From positions 310,001 to 374,000 of the forward strand of contig NZ_JQGJ02000005.1 of assembly GCF_000802155.2 (NCBI RefSeq): a stretch of 64,000 nt of DNA. The letters run 5' to 3'. The stretch comes from Pseudomonas frederiksbergensis. Its GTDB lineage: Bacteria > Pseudomonadota > Gammaproteobacteria > Pseudomonadales > Pseudomonadaceae. This document shows, piece by piece, positions 44,415-52,462 of the stretch. Position 1 is the stretch's first letter. Each line of letters begins with the position of its first letter. The position numbers and the translations under genes were made by a program. The notes beneath the pieces were generated by a model, which saw nothing but the letters and a program-made list of their open reading frames with translations, made no database searches and was not told the origin of the DNA.

Positions 44415-45305
44415 CTAGATGGCCAGGACGCTGCAAGTTACCCGGTACAGGGTATGTTCGGTCGTGCTGCCCAAAAGTTTCTCCAGGCCATGGGACTGGA
44501 CCCTGCCCATCACAATCACGTCCATATGCTGTTCATCGGCAAATGCACTCAGCACCGCGACAGGGTGCCCTTCAATGAAGTGACGGCGGTCAGCGGCCAC
44601 GCCATGTCGGTCAGCCAGATCGAAAAAGGACTTTTCTTGTTCTTTGCGCAACTGCTCGCCAAGGTCCGGTAGCGCTAGACCGCCGCCGCCCATATCGCCC
44701 ATGTACACCATCGAGATGTCGCAGGCGTACAGCAAGTGCAACTCGGCATCGCATTGGATGGCGAGTCCGCATGCCTGTTGGATGATCCGCTCATTGAGTT
44801 CGTTGTCCTGCGCCAGGGTACTGGACGCATCGACCGCAGCCACGACCTTGCGGGGCAAAGGATGGTCGCTTTCACCCAGCAGGTACACCGGTACCGGGCA
44901 ATGGCGCAGCAAGCGCCAGTCCAGGGGGGTGAAAAAAGCCCGCTTGAACGCTGACTCGTGCTGCACTTGCTTGATCAGCAGGTCGGGCTGCATCTCGGTG
45001 ACGTGATCGAGAATGTCTTGCTGCATGTCATCGGCCCAGGTCACCTCCGTGGTCACCTCGATGCCTCGGTCGCGCAGGTGATTCGCCTGGTTCTTAAGCC
45101 AATCGCGATGGTCTTGCAGGTAGCCTTCGCGCGCCTGCTCCCGGTCACCTTCTTCGAGCAGTGACAACAGTTTCCAGGAAGGGATCAACGCGGCGATGTG
45201 CAAGCTCGCACCACTGGCCTTGGCCAGGGCCCCAGCGTGCTCCAAGGCGTGGGAGTGGCGCAGGGCCGGGTTGATGATCAGCAATAACCGTTGATACTGG
45301 CTCAT
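44415..45305 (-). CDS. Universal stress protein, two tandem Usp domains
   Basis: A 296-residue protein starting MSQYQRLLLIINPALRHS, with GGAG seven bases before the ATG at 45305. The C-terminal motif is VIVMGRVQSHGLEKLLGSTTEHTLY. It is closely related to the protein at 3689-4579 (same start, GGGGxxLxxLxxQLRxxQEKSF-type segment, same ending) and probably arose by duplication. A perfect Anr box lies 126 bases upstream. Confidence 0.93.
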   Translation of the reverse strand: MSQYQRLLLIINPALRHSHALEHAGALAKASGASLHIAALIPSWKLLSLLEEGDREQAREGYLQDHRDWLKNQANHLRDRGIEVTTEVTWADDMQQDILDHVTEMQPDLLIKQVQHESAFKRAFFTPLDWRLLRHCPVPVYLLGESDHPLPRKVVAAVDASSTLAQDNELNERIIQQACGLAIQCDAELHLLYACDISMVYMGDMGGGGLALPDLGEQLRKEQEKSFFDLADRHGVAADRRHFIEGHPVAVLSAFADEQHMDVIVMGRVQSHGLEKLLGSTTEHTLYRVTCSVLAI

Positions 45306-45430
45306 GGTCGGACTCCATGGAACTGGCACGTTTGTTCACTACCTATCACCCGCGGGCCATTGTCGTATCTGCCGCTGCAACGGGCACCTTCGTTGTAGGT
45401 TCACCATCCTCTGTCAGGGCAATCGTGGCG

Positions 45431-45444
45431 TTGATATATATCAA
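45431..45444. promoter_or_regulatory. Anr/Fnr box (perfect) for the minus-strand Usp gene
   Basis: TTGATATATATCAA matches the consensus fully and is itself a perfect palindrome. A class-II start near 45396 would give a leader of about 90 bases to the ATG at 45305. Confidence 0.85.
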
Positions 45445-45538
45445 TGACTTTCGTCGACCAGGCCTTCAACGGCGCATGCGTGTCAGGACGGGTTGGCGGT
45501 TCGCCCTCGTCAATCACCGGCCTTTGTTTGGACCGCGA

Positions 45539-45552
45539 TTGATCAATGTCAA
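45539..45552. promoter_or_regulatory. Anr/Fnr box for the plus-strand phosphoribosyltransferase gene
   Basis: TTGATCAATGTCAA matches at 9 of 10 positions. The predicted start near 45587 gives a leader of about 30 bases to the ATG at 45618. Confidence 0.7.
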
Positions 45553-45617
45553 TCTCGTCAGTGGCAACCGGATTACCTTGGGTACATAACCCATGGTCTA
45601 CGGACAGGAGAAAGGCG

Positions 45618-46280
45618 ATGACGATCCTATTGGCCAGTCAGCGGGTGCGCCTGTATGACAGCAAAGAGCTGGATGACGTGCTGCAGGCTATGGCGCACAA
45701 GGCCGCGACCCTCCTGCCCCCGACCCACGCAGCGCTGATTGGTATCCAGCGCCGGGGCGAACCACTGGCTCAACGGTTACGCGAGTACATTGCGCATCGG
45801 ACCGGCCAGCCGCAATTGCCTCTTTACCCTCTCCAGGTCAAGCGCTACGCCGACGACCTGCAAGTGCTGCATACCTACACCCAATTGACCGAAAACCCGG
45901 CCCTGGGCGGTCTCGACCTGGCCAATACCACCTTGCTGGTGGTCGATGACGTGCTCTTCGAAGGCCATTCGCTCTTGCGCACCTGCGCATACCTGGCGCA
46001 ACTGGGGGCTCGTCGCGTCCATACCGCCGTACTGTATGCCCGGCGCTCCTTGAGGAGGTCGACGTGCTGGTCACGTTCGGCAGCACTGCCCGGCAACTGG
46101 TCGAACAGTTCGCCAAACGCATATCGCATAGCTGGCCCGCCTTCCCAGAGCGTCCATCAGGCCTGGAACATGCCTGTCTGTGGAACGTACGAAAAGGCGA
46201 ACAAGTGCTGCTGCTCGACCAGGTCCAACCAGACCAGAAGCACCATCGTCACAGCGGCAAGTACGTTTCGGGAAATGTAG
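45618..46280 (+). pseudogene. Phosphoribosyltransferase with a lost C-terminus
   Basis: The ATG at 45618 follows GGAG by seven bases. Residues 1 to about 142 are a PyrR-like phosphoribosyltransferase, with the PRPP loop TLLVVDDVLFEGHS and AQLGARRVHTAVLYARR. After about base 46045 the frame turns into low-quality, Cys/Ser/Arg-rich sequence that is the shadow of a second coding frame (46064-46543), so the last 25-30 residues of the normal domain are missing. A deletion or frameshift fused the remains of two genes. The 220-residue product may still fold in part. Confidence 0.6.
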
Positions 46281-46543
46281 GCGCATGGCATGCGTTTCAC
46301 TTTCCAACCCTGGGCAAAAGTGCCGCGAACCTGACGGAGTTCCTGTCCCTCTCGATGCAACTGTCCGATGTCGCTCTTGGCGAACATATGAAGGCCGGCG
46401 ATTTTTCCAACTGGTTCCGCCATGTGATCCGAGACGATGTGCTTGCCAACAAGACACGCCTCATTGAAACGGACAGCACCCTGCCCCCCAACAAAGCATT
46501 GGAGCAAATCAAACTATGGGTGCAATCGCGCTACCACCTTTAG
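46064..46543 (+). CDS. Hypothetical protein, probably the C-terminal part of a truncated gene
   Basis: A 159-codon frame from a GTG at 46064 with GAGGAGG five bases upstream; the same frame can be read as PALLEEVDVLVTFGSTARQLV upstream, so the start is uncertain and the strong Shine-Dalgarno may be chance. The C-terminal half (NLTEFLSLSMQLSDVALGEHMKAGDFSNWFRHVIRDDVLA) recalls the small helical DUF5752-type domain, a tentative match. It overlaps the decayed phosphoribosyltransferase frame. Function unknown. Confidence 0.55.
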   Translation: MLVTFGSTARQLVEQFAKRISHSWPAFPERPSGLEHACLWNVRKGEQVLLLDQVQPDQKHHRHSGKYVSGNVGAWHAFHFPTLGKSAANLTEFLSLSMQLSDVALGEHMKAGDFSNWFRHVIRDDVLANKTRLIETDSTLPPNKALEQIKLWVQSRYHL

Positions 46544-46720
46544 CGGCATGCCGTTCGCATCCGGGGTCAAGCGCGCTGCTCCGGATTGCGCTTGAACAGT
46601 TCCTCAAGCGGCTAGAGCTTATGTTCAAAATCAAATAAAACTAGCCGCCTGCCAGTCCCGATCCTGGGCCTGGGCCTGGGCTGCATCAACCGGAATTCGA
46701 GCCTGGCATCGAAAGCGACG

Positions 46721-47209
46721 TCAGTGGCGCAACAACCTACGCAACGGAACCCCATCCTTGAGCACAGGGGATTTGATGACAATGTAACTGAAGTACTTGG
46801 AAATGCCGATATTCTTGTCCAGCAACCCTTCGATCACTTCCTGGTAATGCTGGATGCTACATGTCATGAAGCGCACCAGGTAATCGTAACCCCCGCTGAT
46901 CAAATGGCACTCCAGTACTTCATCGACCAAGCGAATATTGGATTCGAACTTGGCGAAGTCTTCCCGCTTGTGGTCGCTAAGCGTGATTTCAGTGAAGACC
47001 GTGACCGAGTCAGTGATCTTGGCAAGATTGAGATGAGCCCTGTAGCCGGAAATATAACCCGCCGACTCAAGCCGCTTGACTCGCTGCAGGCATGGGCTGG
47101 ATGACAGCCCCACGGCATCGGCGAGACTGACGTTGGTCATTCGACCGTCCTTTTGAAGTTCAACAAGGATACTGATATCAATTCGGTCTAGTTTTATTAA
47201 ACCTTCCAT
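46721..47209 (-). CDS. Lrp/AsnC-family transcriptional regulator
   Basis: A 162-residue protein; GAGGGG lies six bases before the ATG. The N-terminal helix-turn-helix (LDRIDISILVELQKDGRMTNVSLADAVGLSSSPCLQRVKRLE) and C-terminal RAM domain (CHLISGGYDYLVRFMT) are clear. It is the last gene after aminotransferase and HAD genes and probably controls this catabolic locus in response to an amino acid. Confidence 0.93.
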   Translation of the reverse strand: MEGLIKLDRIDISILVELQKDGRMTNVSLADAVGLSSSPCLQRVKRLESAGYISGYRAHLNLAKITDSVTVFTEITLSDHKREDFAKFESNIRLVDEVLECHLISGGYDYLVRFMTCSIQHYQEVIEGLLDKNIGISKYFSYIVIKSPVLKDGVPLRRLLRH

Positions 47210-47255
47210 CGGGTACCCCTCGGTTGTCTTCAGGTTGACAGCGGTTTTAGCAAAT

Positions 47256-47912
47256 TCAACGGCGCAAAGATAGCTGATGCTGAGCGACGAGGTCGGCCAT
47301 GCTGGTGATGTAGAAATCGGCAAAATATTCTTGATTATCAGGCTCATGGCCACGGCGGATCAGGCAAAGACCCGCTGACTTTGGCGGTTGTGCCGGCGGC
47401 CGGGATACTTGCATGATGTTTTCAGGCTTGAGCTTGTTCGCCTGCAGCCATGCTCCATCCTCCAATGGATTGTTGGCGCGCGAATGCAGGTCCTCGGGAG
47501 GGATCCCCAAACGCTCGCAGAGCTGGTCGCGATCCTCGGCATCGCGGTCGCAGTACACCAGCAACCGGTAGAACTTGCGCAGGTACAGCATGGCACCGGG
47601 CGCGTCCTCGAACAGCGACCAGTTGCAGGCCGAGCGGGCAAAGCTCATGCCCTCCTCCCAACTGACCTTGAGGCCCAAACGCTCTGCCAGTTGACGATGG
47701 GCAAAGCACAATAAACCACTGAAGCCCAGTTCGGAAAAACGCGGATAAAGCCCGCGCACCGCCGCGTCGAATTCCGCCAACACCGCGTCCTTGCCTGGCA
47801 GGCCCGGATGGTTGTCGAGCAAGGGTTGCAGGGCCGTCCAGACACCGGAGTCCCGATCCACCAAAACTTCGTCGCAATCGATCAGCAGCGCACGATAATC
47901 AGTCAGGTGCAT
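47256..47912 (-). CDS. HAD-superfamily hydrolase
   Basis: A 218-residue protein starting MHLTDYRALLIDCDEVLVDRDSGVW; GGGAGG lies eight bases upstream of the ATG. The nucleophile motif I is DCDEV, which fits DxDx(T/V). Motif II and III regions (LLVYCDRDAEDRDQL, and K in LQANKLKPENIMQVS) resemble type II haloacid dehalogenases. Substrate unknown. It lies between the aminotransferase gene and the Lrp gene on the same strand. Confidence 0.85.
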   Translation of the reverse strand: MHLTDYRALLIDCDEVLVDRDSGVWTALQPLLDNHPGLPGKDAVLAEFDAAVRGLYPRFSELGFSGLLCFAHRQLAERLGLKVSWEEGMSFARSACNWSLFEDAPGAMLYLRKFYRLLVYCDRDAEDRDQLCERLGIPPEDLHSRANNPLEDGAWLQANKLKPENIMQVSRPPAQPPKSAGLCLIRRGHEPDNQEYFADFYITSMADLVAQHQLSLRR

Positions 47913-47961
47913 GTGTGTCGCCTCCCATGATGCATTCATCAATCCGTATGCGCTAAATGCC

Positions 47962-47995
47962 CTCGGTCGGCACATCGTTACAGGTGCCGACCGAG
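47962..47995. repeat. Long perfect hairpin between the aminotransferase and HAD genes
   Basis: CTCGGTCGGCAC (47962-47973) and its complement GTGCCGACCGAG (47984-47995) are separated by ten bases. The 12-bp stem begins nine bases after the aminotransferase stop (read on the minus strand) and has no T run, so it is either a weak terminator, an mRNA-stability hairpin, or a protein site. Confidence 0.7.
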
Positions 47996-48003
47996 ACCTG
48001 AGA

Positions 48004-49296
48004 TTAATCCAACACGCGTAGCAAAGCTGCTTCAAGAATGGTCAGTGCTTCGTCGATCTGGCTTTCTTCGGTAACCAGGGGCGCCAAGAAACGCAGGACA
48101 TTTCGGTACACCCCGCATTTGATCACCAACAGCCCGCCTACCCGGGCCTGGTCGATCAGTCGTTGGGTGAGTTCGGCGTCGGGGCTGCGGGCCTCATCGT
48201 CCTTGATCAATTCGATGGCGAGCATGAAGCCGGTGCCGCGTACGTCACCGATACGTGGGTGACGTGCTTGCAAGCGCAGCAGGCCCTGACGCAGCCGCTC
48301 GCCCAATGCCCTGCCGCGCTCGAGTAGCTGTTCCTGTTCGTAAGCTTCGATCACCGCCAACGCGGCTGCACAGGCCAAGGCGTTACCGCCATAGGTGCCG
48401 CCGAGGCCACCGGGCAAGGGCGCGTCCATGATGTGCGCACGTCCCACTACGCCGGAAATGGGCAAACCACCGGCCAGGCTCTTGGCGACGGTGACCAGGT
48501 CTGGCTGGATTCCGGCGTGCTGGAAACCGAACCATTTGCCGGTACGGCCGAACCCGGTCTGGATCTCATCGAGAATGAGCACGATGCCGTGTTGCTCGGT
48601 CAAGGCCCGCAGCGCCTGGAGAAATTCCGGTGGCGCGGACAAGAAGCCGCCGTCGCCCTGCACCGGCTCGATGATGATCGCCGCGACGCGATCCGGAGCG
48701 ACTTGGGTCGCCAGCAATTCGTTCAGCGCCTGCAACGCCATCTCGCTGCTGAAACCGCGATAGGCATTCGGGTAGGGAGTATGGAAGACCTCAGGCGCGA
48801 GGGGACCGAAATTCTGCTTGTAGGGCTGGCTCATGCCCGTCAGCGTCGTACCCAGCAAGGTACGCCCATGGAAACCGCCACGGAAGGAAATGATGGCGGG
48901 ACGATTGGTGTGGGCGCGGGCGATCTTCACCGCGTTCTCCACTGCCTCCGCGCCGGACGTGAACAGCGCCGCCTTATAGGCTTGCTCGCCACCCACGAGT
49001 TCGCACAAACGCTTGACCAGGTCGAGATAGGGCTTGTAGGCCACCACCTGGAAGCAAGCGTGGCTGACCTTTTGCAGTTGGGCCTGCACCGCCGCGACCA
49101 CCTTCGGATGATTGTGCCCGATATTCAAGACGCCAATGCCGCCGACGAAGTCCAGATAGCGCGTCCCGTCCACGTCCCACACTTCGGACCCCTGGGCCCG
49201 GTCGATGACCAGCGGATGTGCGGTGACCAAACCCCGTGGCACGAATTGATCGCGTTGACGGAGCAAGCTTGGGGTTTCTTCGACTTTACTGTTCAT
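48004..49296 (-). CDS. Class III aminotransferase (4-aminobutyrate type)
   Basis: A 430-residue PLP enzyme; GGGAG lies five bases before the ATG at 49296. The segments FTSGAEAVENAVKIARAHTNRPAIISFRGGFHGRT, LILDEIQTGFGRTG and TVAKSLAGGLPISGVVG (PLP lysine) identify a GABA/omega-aminotransferase. It would convert an omega-amino acid to its semialdehyde, matching the semialdehyde dehydrogenase at 53580-55037. It is transcribed away from the hydroxyacid dehydrogenase gene. Confidence 0.93.
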   Translation of the reverse strand: MNSKVEETPSLLRQRDQFVPRGLVTAHPLVIDRAQGSEVWDVDGTRYLDFVGGIGVLNIGHNHPKVVAAVQAQLQKVSHACFQVVAYKPYLDLVKRLCELVGGEQAYKAALFTSGAEAVENAVKIARAHTNRPAIISFRGGFHGRTLLGTTLTGMSQPYKQNFGPLAPEVFHTPYPNAYRGFSSEMALQALNELLATQVAPDRVAAIIIEPVQGDGGFLSAPPEFLQALRALTEQHGIVLILDEIQTGFGRTGKWFGFQHAGIQPDLVTVAKSLAGGLPISGVVGRAHIMDAPLPGGLGGTYGGNALACAAALAVIEAYEQEQLLERGRALGERLRQGLLRLQARHPRIGDVRGTGFMLAIELIKDDEARSPDAELTQRLIDQARVGGLLVIKCGVYRNVLRFLAPLVTEESQIDEALTILEAALLRVLD

Positions 49297-49582
49297 GGCA
49301 TCTCCCACAGTGAACCAGGCAACCGGGGAACGGTTGCGATGTGTTCCACAGGTTAAGCGTTCGACGCAATTGTCTAAGCCGAACTTGGCCTCTGGGAAAT
49401 TCGGATCGACTGTTTTCACCCCGGCAAACAGCAGATTCCTTCAGCCGGCTCCAGCCCCATGGAATCTGCCGGCAAACGCTCCATACAACGCAGTGTCATG
49501 CGATTACACAGGCTCTTTCGATACATCCTGCTTTGCCACTCGGGCATGCTGAATGTTCCCTATCCAGTACGAGAAGTGACCC

Positions 49583-50509
49583 ATGGCCCTGCTTTATAAA
49601 GCCGACCCGGTACGCGGTGAACTATGGAAGCGTCTATTCGCCGAGCACGCGCCGGATATCGAATGGCGTGCCTGGCCGGACATCGGCGATCCAAAGGACA
49701 TTCGCTACCTCGCCGCGTGGCAAGCACCGGACGACGTCGAAGCACTGTTGCCGAACCTCGACGTGCTGTTCGCATTGTCGGCCGGGGTCGACCAGCTTGA
49801 CCTTGACCGCCTGCCCGCCTCCCTGCCGGTAGTCCGTCTACTCGATCCTGGCATCACCCAGGGCATGTGCGAGTACGCCAGCTTCGCCGTGCTCAGCCTG
49901 CACCGGGATATGCTCCGTTATCGCCAGCAACAGCTCGCCCGGTGCTGGCAGGCGCACCTGCTGCAACCAGCGGCCCAGCGTCGGGTCGGTGTCATGGGGC
50001 TTGGCATGCAGGCCCAGCAGATCCTGGCCACCCTAAAGACCTTTGGTTTCGCCTTATCCGGCTGGGCACGCAGTGAACACACTATTGTTGGCGTGGATTG
50101 CTTCGCCGGTGATGAACAACTCCCGGCGTTCCTTGGCCAATGCGACATCGTGATCTGTGTCTTGCCATTGACCGAGCAGACCCAAGGGATTCTCAACCGC
50201 CGGTTGTTCCAACACCTGCCCAAGGGCGCGGCCCTGGTCAACATGGGGCGCGGTGGACACCTGATCGAAGAGGATCTGCTCGAGGCCCTGGCCAGCGGCC
50301 AGCTCAGTGCCGCGGTGCTCGACGTCTTGCAACAGGAGCCGGCCGCACCGGATCACCCGTTCTGGCAGCATCCGCAGATAGTGCTGACGCCGCATATCGC
50401 GGCGATGACCCAACCTGAAAGTGCCTTTGGCGTGCTGCTGGACAATATCCGTCGGCATCAACGCGGCGAATCGATGCTCGGCCAGATTGATCGCCAGCGA
50501 CGTTATTGA
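49583..50509 (+). CDS. D-2-hydroxyacid dehydrogenase (glyoxylate/hydroxypyruvate reductase A-like)
   Basis: A 308-residue NAD(P) enzyme. The nucleotide motif is GVMGLGMQAQQ, where the third glycine is alanine as in GhrA. Catalytic Arg, Glu and His are seen in NMGRGG, LQQEPA and TPHIA. It probably reduces a 2-oxo acid produced in the catabolic locus. The ribosome site (GAGAAG) is weak; no earlier start was evident. Confidence 0.9.
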   Translation: MALLYKADPVRGELWKRLFAEHAPDIEWRAWPDIGDPKDIRYLAAWQAPDDVEALLPNLDVLFALSAGVDQLDLDRLPASLPVVRLLDPGITQGMCEYASFAVLSLHRDMLRYRQQQLARCWQAHLLQPAAQRRVGVMGLGMQAQQILATLKTFGFALSGWARSEHTIVGVDCFAGDEQLPAFLGQCDIVICVLPLTEQTQGILNRRLFQHLPKGAALVNMGRGGHLIEEDLLEALASGQLSAAVLDVLQQEPAAPDHPFWQHPQIVLTPHIAAMTQPESAFGVLLDNIRRHQRGESMLGQIDRQRRY

Positions 50510-50733
50510 CCCGCGCCGCCCCTGCGTCGATGAAAAGCACCGACGAAAAATCCACTGATATTTGCTGCTGAGCCTGCTGCCGATTTGAGCAATAACTGCG
50601 GCGCCTGAAGCCGCAACTTATGCAATCTACCGAATCCAGGTGTGCCCCTTGTCAGGCCTGGCGGTAGGTGAGATACCAACACTTTGAGCGGAGAAATCCG
50701 CCCGGTCACGCGCCCTGTCCATGGAGATTTGTC

Positions 50734-51591
50734 ATGTCCAACACGCAACGCCCAGCCTACGTCTATCGCGCCATGACCGCTGCCGATGTGGCGGCGGCCC
50801 ATGCCTTATCGGTGCAGTTGAAATGGCCTCACCGTTTGGCAGACTGGGCCATGCTGCAGCGTGTTTCCCAGGGATTTGTCGCAGAAGACGAAGGTCGTTT
50901 GATTGGCACGGCATTCACTTGCCCGCAAGGGGATTACGCCACGATTGGCCTGGTGATCGTCAGCGATGAGTACCAGGGCCAGGGCATCGGGCGCAGATTG
51001 ATGGAGCTGGCGCTCCAAGCGTGCGGCTCGCAGACCGCCATGCTCAATGCGACGTTGGCCGGCGCCCCCCTTTATGCCAGCCAGGGATTCGTTGACTTTG
51101 GCCATATCCAGCAGCATCAGGGCAACGTATTGCCCCCCGTCCCCACAGACCTGCCATCCGGCGAGCGCCTGCGCCGCCTGACCGACGCGGATCGAAGCGG
51201 CTTGATCGCACTCGCCAATGCTGGCAGCGGCCTGGATCGGCATGCCGTGCTCAACGATCTGTTCGACAGTGTCGACGAGGTCATGGGCATCGAGCGCGAT
51301 GGGCAACTGCGCGGGTTTGCCCTGCTGCGTCCATTCGGTCGTGGTCGTTACATCGGCCCGGTCGTGGCAGAAAATCCAGAGCAGGCCAAGCACTTGATCG
51401 CCGTGTTGCTGGCACAAGTGCCGGAGACTTTTGTGCGCATGGATGTACCGTCCGACTGCGGCCTGGGTCCCTGGCTGGAAGCCGCCGGGCTGAAGCAGGT
51501 CGACACCGTTGCACAAATGGTTCGCGGGACCCCGCCCCAAGCCAGCGGCGGCGTATACCAATTCGCGCTGGTGACCCAGGCCATCGGCTGA
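50734..51591 (+). CDS. GNAT-family acetyltransferase with two domains
   Basis: A 285-residue protein; GGAG lies seven bases before the ATG at 50734. The N-terminal GNAT domain has the acetyl-CoA segment YQGQGIGRRLMELALQACG; a second, shorter domain (LRGFALLRPFGRGRYIGPVVAENPEQAKHLI) resembles Acetyltransf_18. Together the architecture is that of amine or small-metabolite acetyltransferases. The pairing with an ArgE-like deacetylase in the locus is noteworthy. Separated from the upstream dehydrogenase gene by 224 bases. Confidence 0.88.
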   Translation: MSNTQRPAYVYRAMTAADVAAAHALSVQLKWPHRLADWAMLQRVSQGFVAEDEGRLIGTAFTCPQGDYATIGLVIVSDEYQGQGIGRRLMELALQACGSQTAMLNATLAGAPLYASQGFVDFGHIQQHQGNVLPPVPTDLPSGERLRRLTDADRSGLIALANAGSGLDRHAVLNDLFDSVDEVMGIERDGQLRGFALLRPFGRGRYIGPVVAENPEQAKHLIAVLLAQVPETFVRMDVPSDCGLGPWLEAAGLKQVDTVAQMVRGTPPQASGGVYQFALVTQAIG

Positions 51592-51627
51592 CTTCCCTAC
51601 ACCATCCCCTCTCGGAGAAACATCCTC

Positions 51628-52335
51628 ATGCTCGAACCCACTGCCGTGCTGTTGGCCCATGCCAACGGCACTCCCGCATCCACAGTGTTCACCCGCGGCT
51701 CACTTGGAGCCAACGATCCGTTCGACAGGCAGATTGCTTATATCGGGACCGATGACATGGCTGCCGGCATCGTCCAGGCGAGCGGACGATTCAGCGTCGA
51801 TGCCTACCCCTACAGTGAAACGATTGTGGTTCACGCGGGCTGCGTCACCTTGCAGAGCCAGGATCACTCGCTCGAACTCAACCCGGGTGACAGCGCTGTG
51901 ATTGCCCGCGGTACATCCGTTCGGATCGAGGCGCAACCGGGTTCGTTCTGGGCGTTCTGTGCCGATATCCAGCCTGTTGAAGTGGGCAGCATGGGGCTGA
52001 CTGCTCTCCCCCCGCACACCCTGCTCTCCCCTTCGACGCCTCCGCCTGAGGAATTTTTGCTGAGCCCGACACCGCAATGTCGCTCCAACAATTTGTTTGT
52101 CGAAGACGCGACCAATTTGCGTATCGGGATCTGGGATTCGACACCTTATATCCGTAAGGCGCGGCCACACACAATGCATGAGTTGATGCACTTGCTCGAG
52201 GGCAGTGTCGTGCTGCACCTCGCGAATGGGACGGGGCTGGTGGTGAATACTGGCGATACGGTGTTTGTGGCTAAGGGGGCTCCTTGCGCTTGGAAGAGCA
52301 GCGTCTACGTGCGCAAGTTTTATGTCTGTAAGTGA
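51628..52335 (+). CDS. Bicupin-domain protein
   Basis: A 235-residue protein with two cupin folds: first around ETIVVHAGCVTLQSQDHSLELNPGDSAVIARG, second around HTMHELMHLLEGSVVLHLANGTGLVVNTGDTVFVAKGAPCAWKSS. Metal-binding histidines are partly retained in the second. Such proteins act as small-molecule isomerases, dioxygenases or sensors. Starts 36 bases after the GNAT gene, so the two are probably cotranscribed. Function unknown. Confidence 0.85.
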   Translation: MLEPTAVLLAHANGTPASTVFTRGSLGANDPFDRQIAYIGTDDMAAGIVQASGRFSVDAYPYSETIVVHAGCVTLQSQDHSLELNPGDSAVIARGTSVRIEAQPGSFWAFCADIQPVEVGSMGLTALPPHTLLSPSTPPPEEFLLSPTPQCRSNNLFVEDATNLRIGIWDSTPYIRKARPHTMHELMHLLEGSVVLHLANGTGLVVNTGDTVFVAKGAPCAWKSSVYVRKFYVCK

Positions 52336-52393
52336 TCGTGTCGTGGGGCTTTTTTTGGTGTGAATATCCGTTGTTGCGGTAACGGCTGCTTAA

Positions 52394-52416
52394 GGTTCCG
52401 CCCTGACGGCGGAACC
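52394..52416. terminator. Hairpin between convergent genes
   Basis: GGTTCCGCC and GGCGGAACC form a nine-pair stem around CTGAC; flanking GGCTGCTTA and TAAGCC can extend it. It lies 58 bases after the cupin gene and 46 bases from the end of the dehydrogenase gene, and probably terminates or insulates both strands. There is no T tract. Confidence 0.6.
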
Positions 52417-52462
52417 CTAAGCCGGCGTTACTCAAATAACCGATATACACACCGTAAAAAGC

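Larger units (their letters stand above)
45306..45617. other. Divergent regulatory gap with two Anr boxes
   Basis: 312 bases between the Usp and phosphoribosyltransferase starts. Contents: the boxes at 45431-45444 and 45539-45552, each better placed for one gene. No RNA gene or terminator was found. Confidence 0.7.

Noticed and set aside
46064..46086. GAGGAGG before the GTG at 46064 as proof of an intact downstream gene
   Set aside because: The same frame continues upstream as sensible coding (LLEEVDVLV), so GAGGAG may simply encode the Glu-Glu pair. The gene was listed with low confidence.
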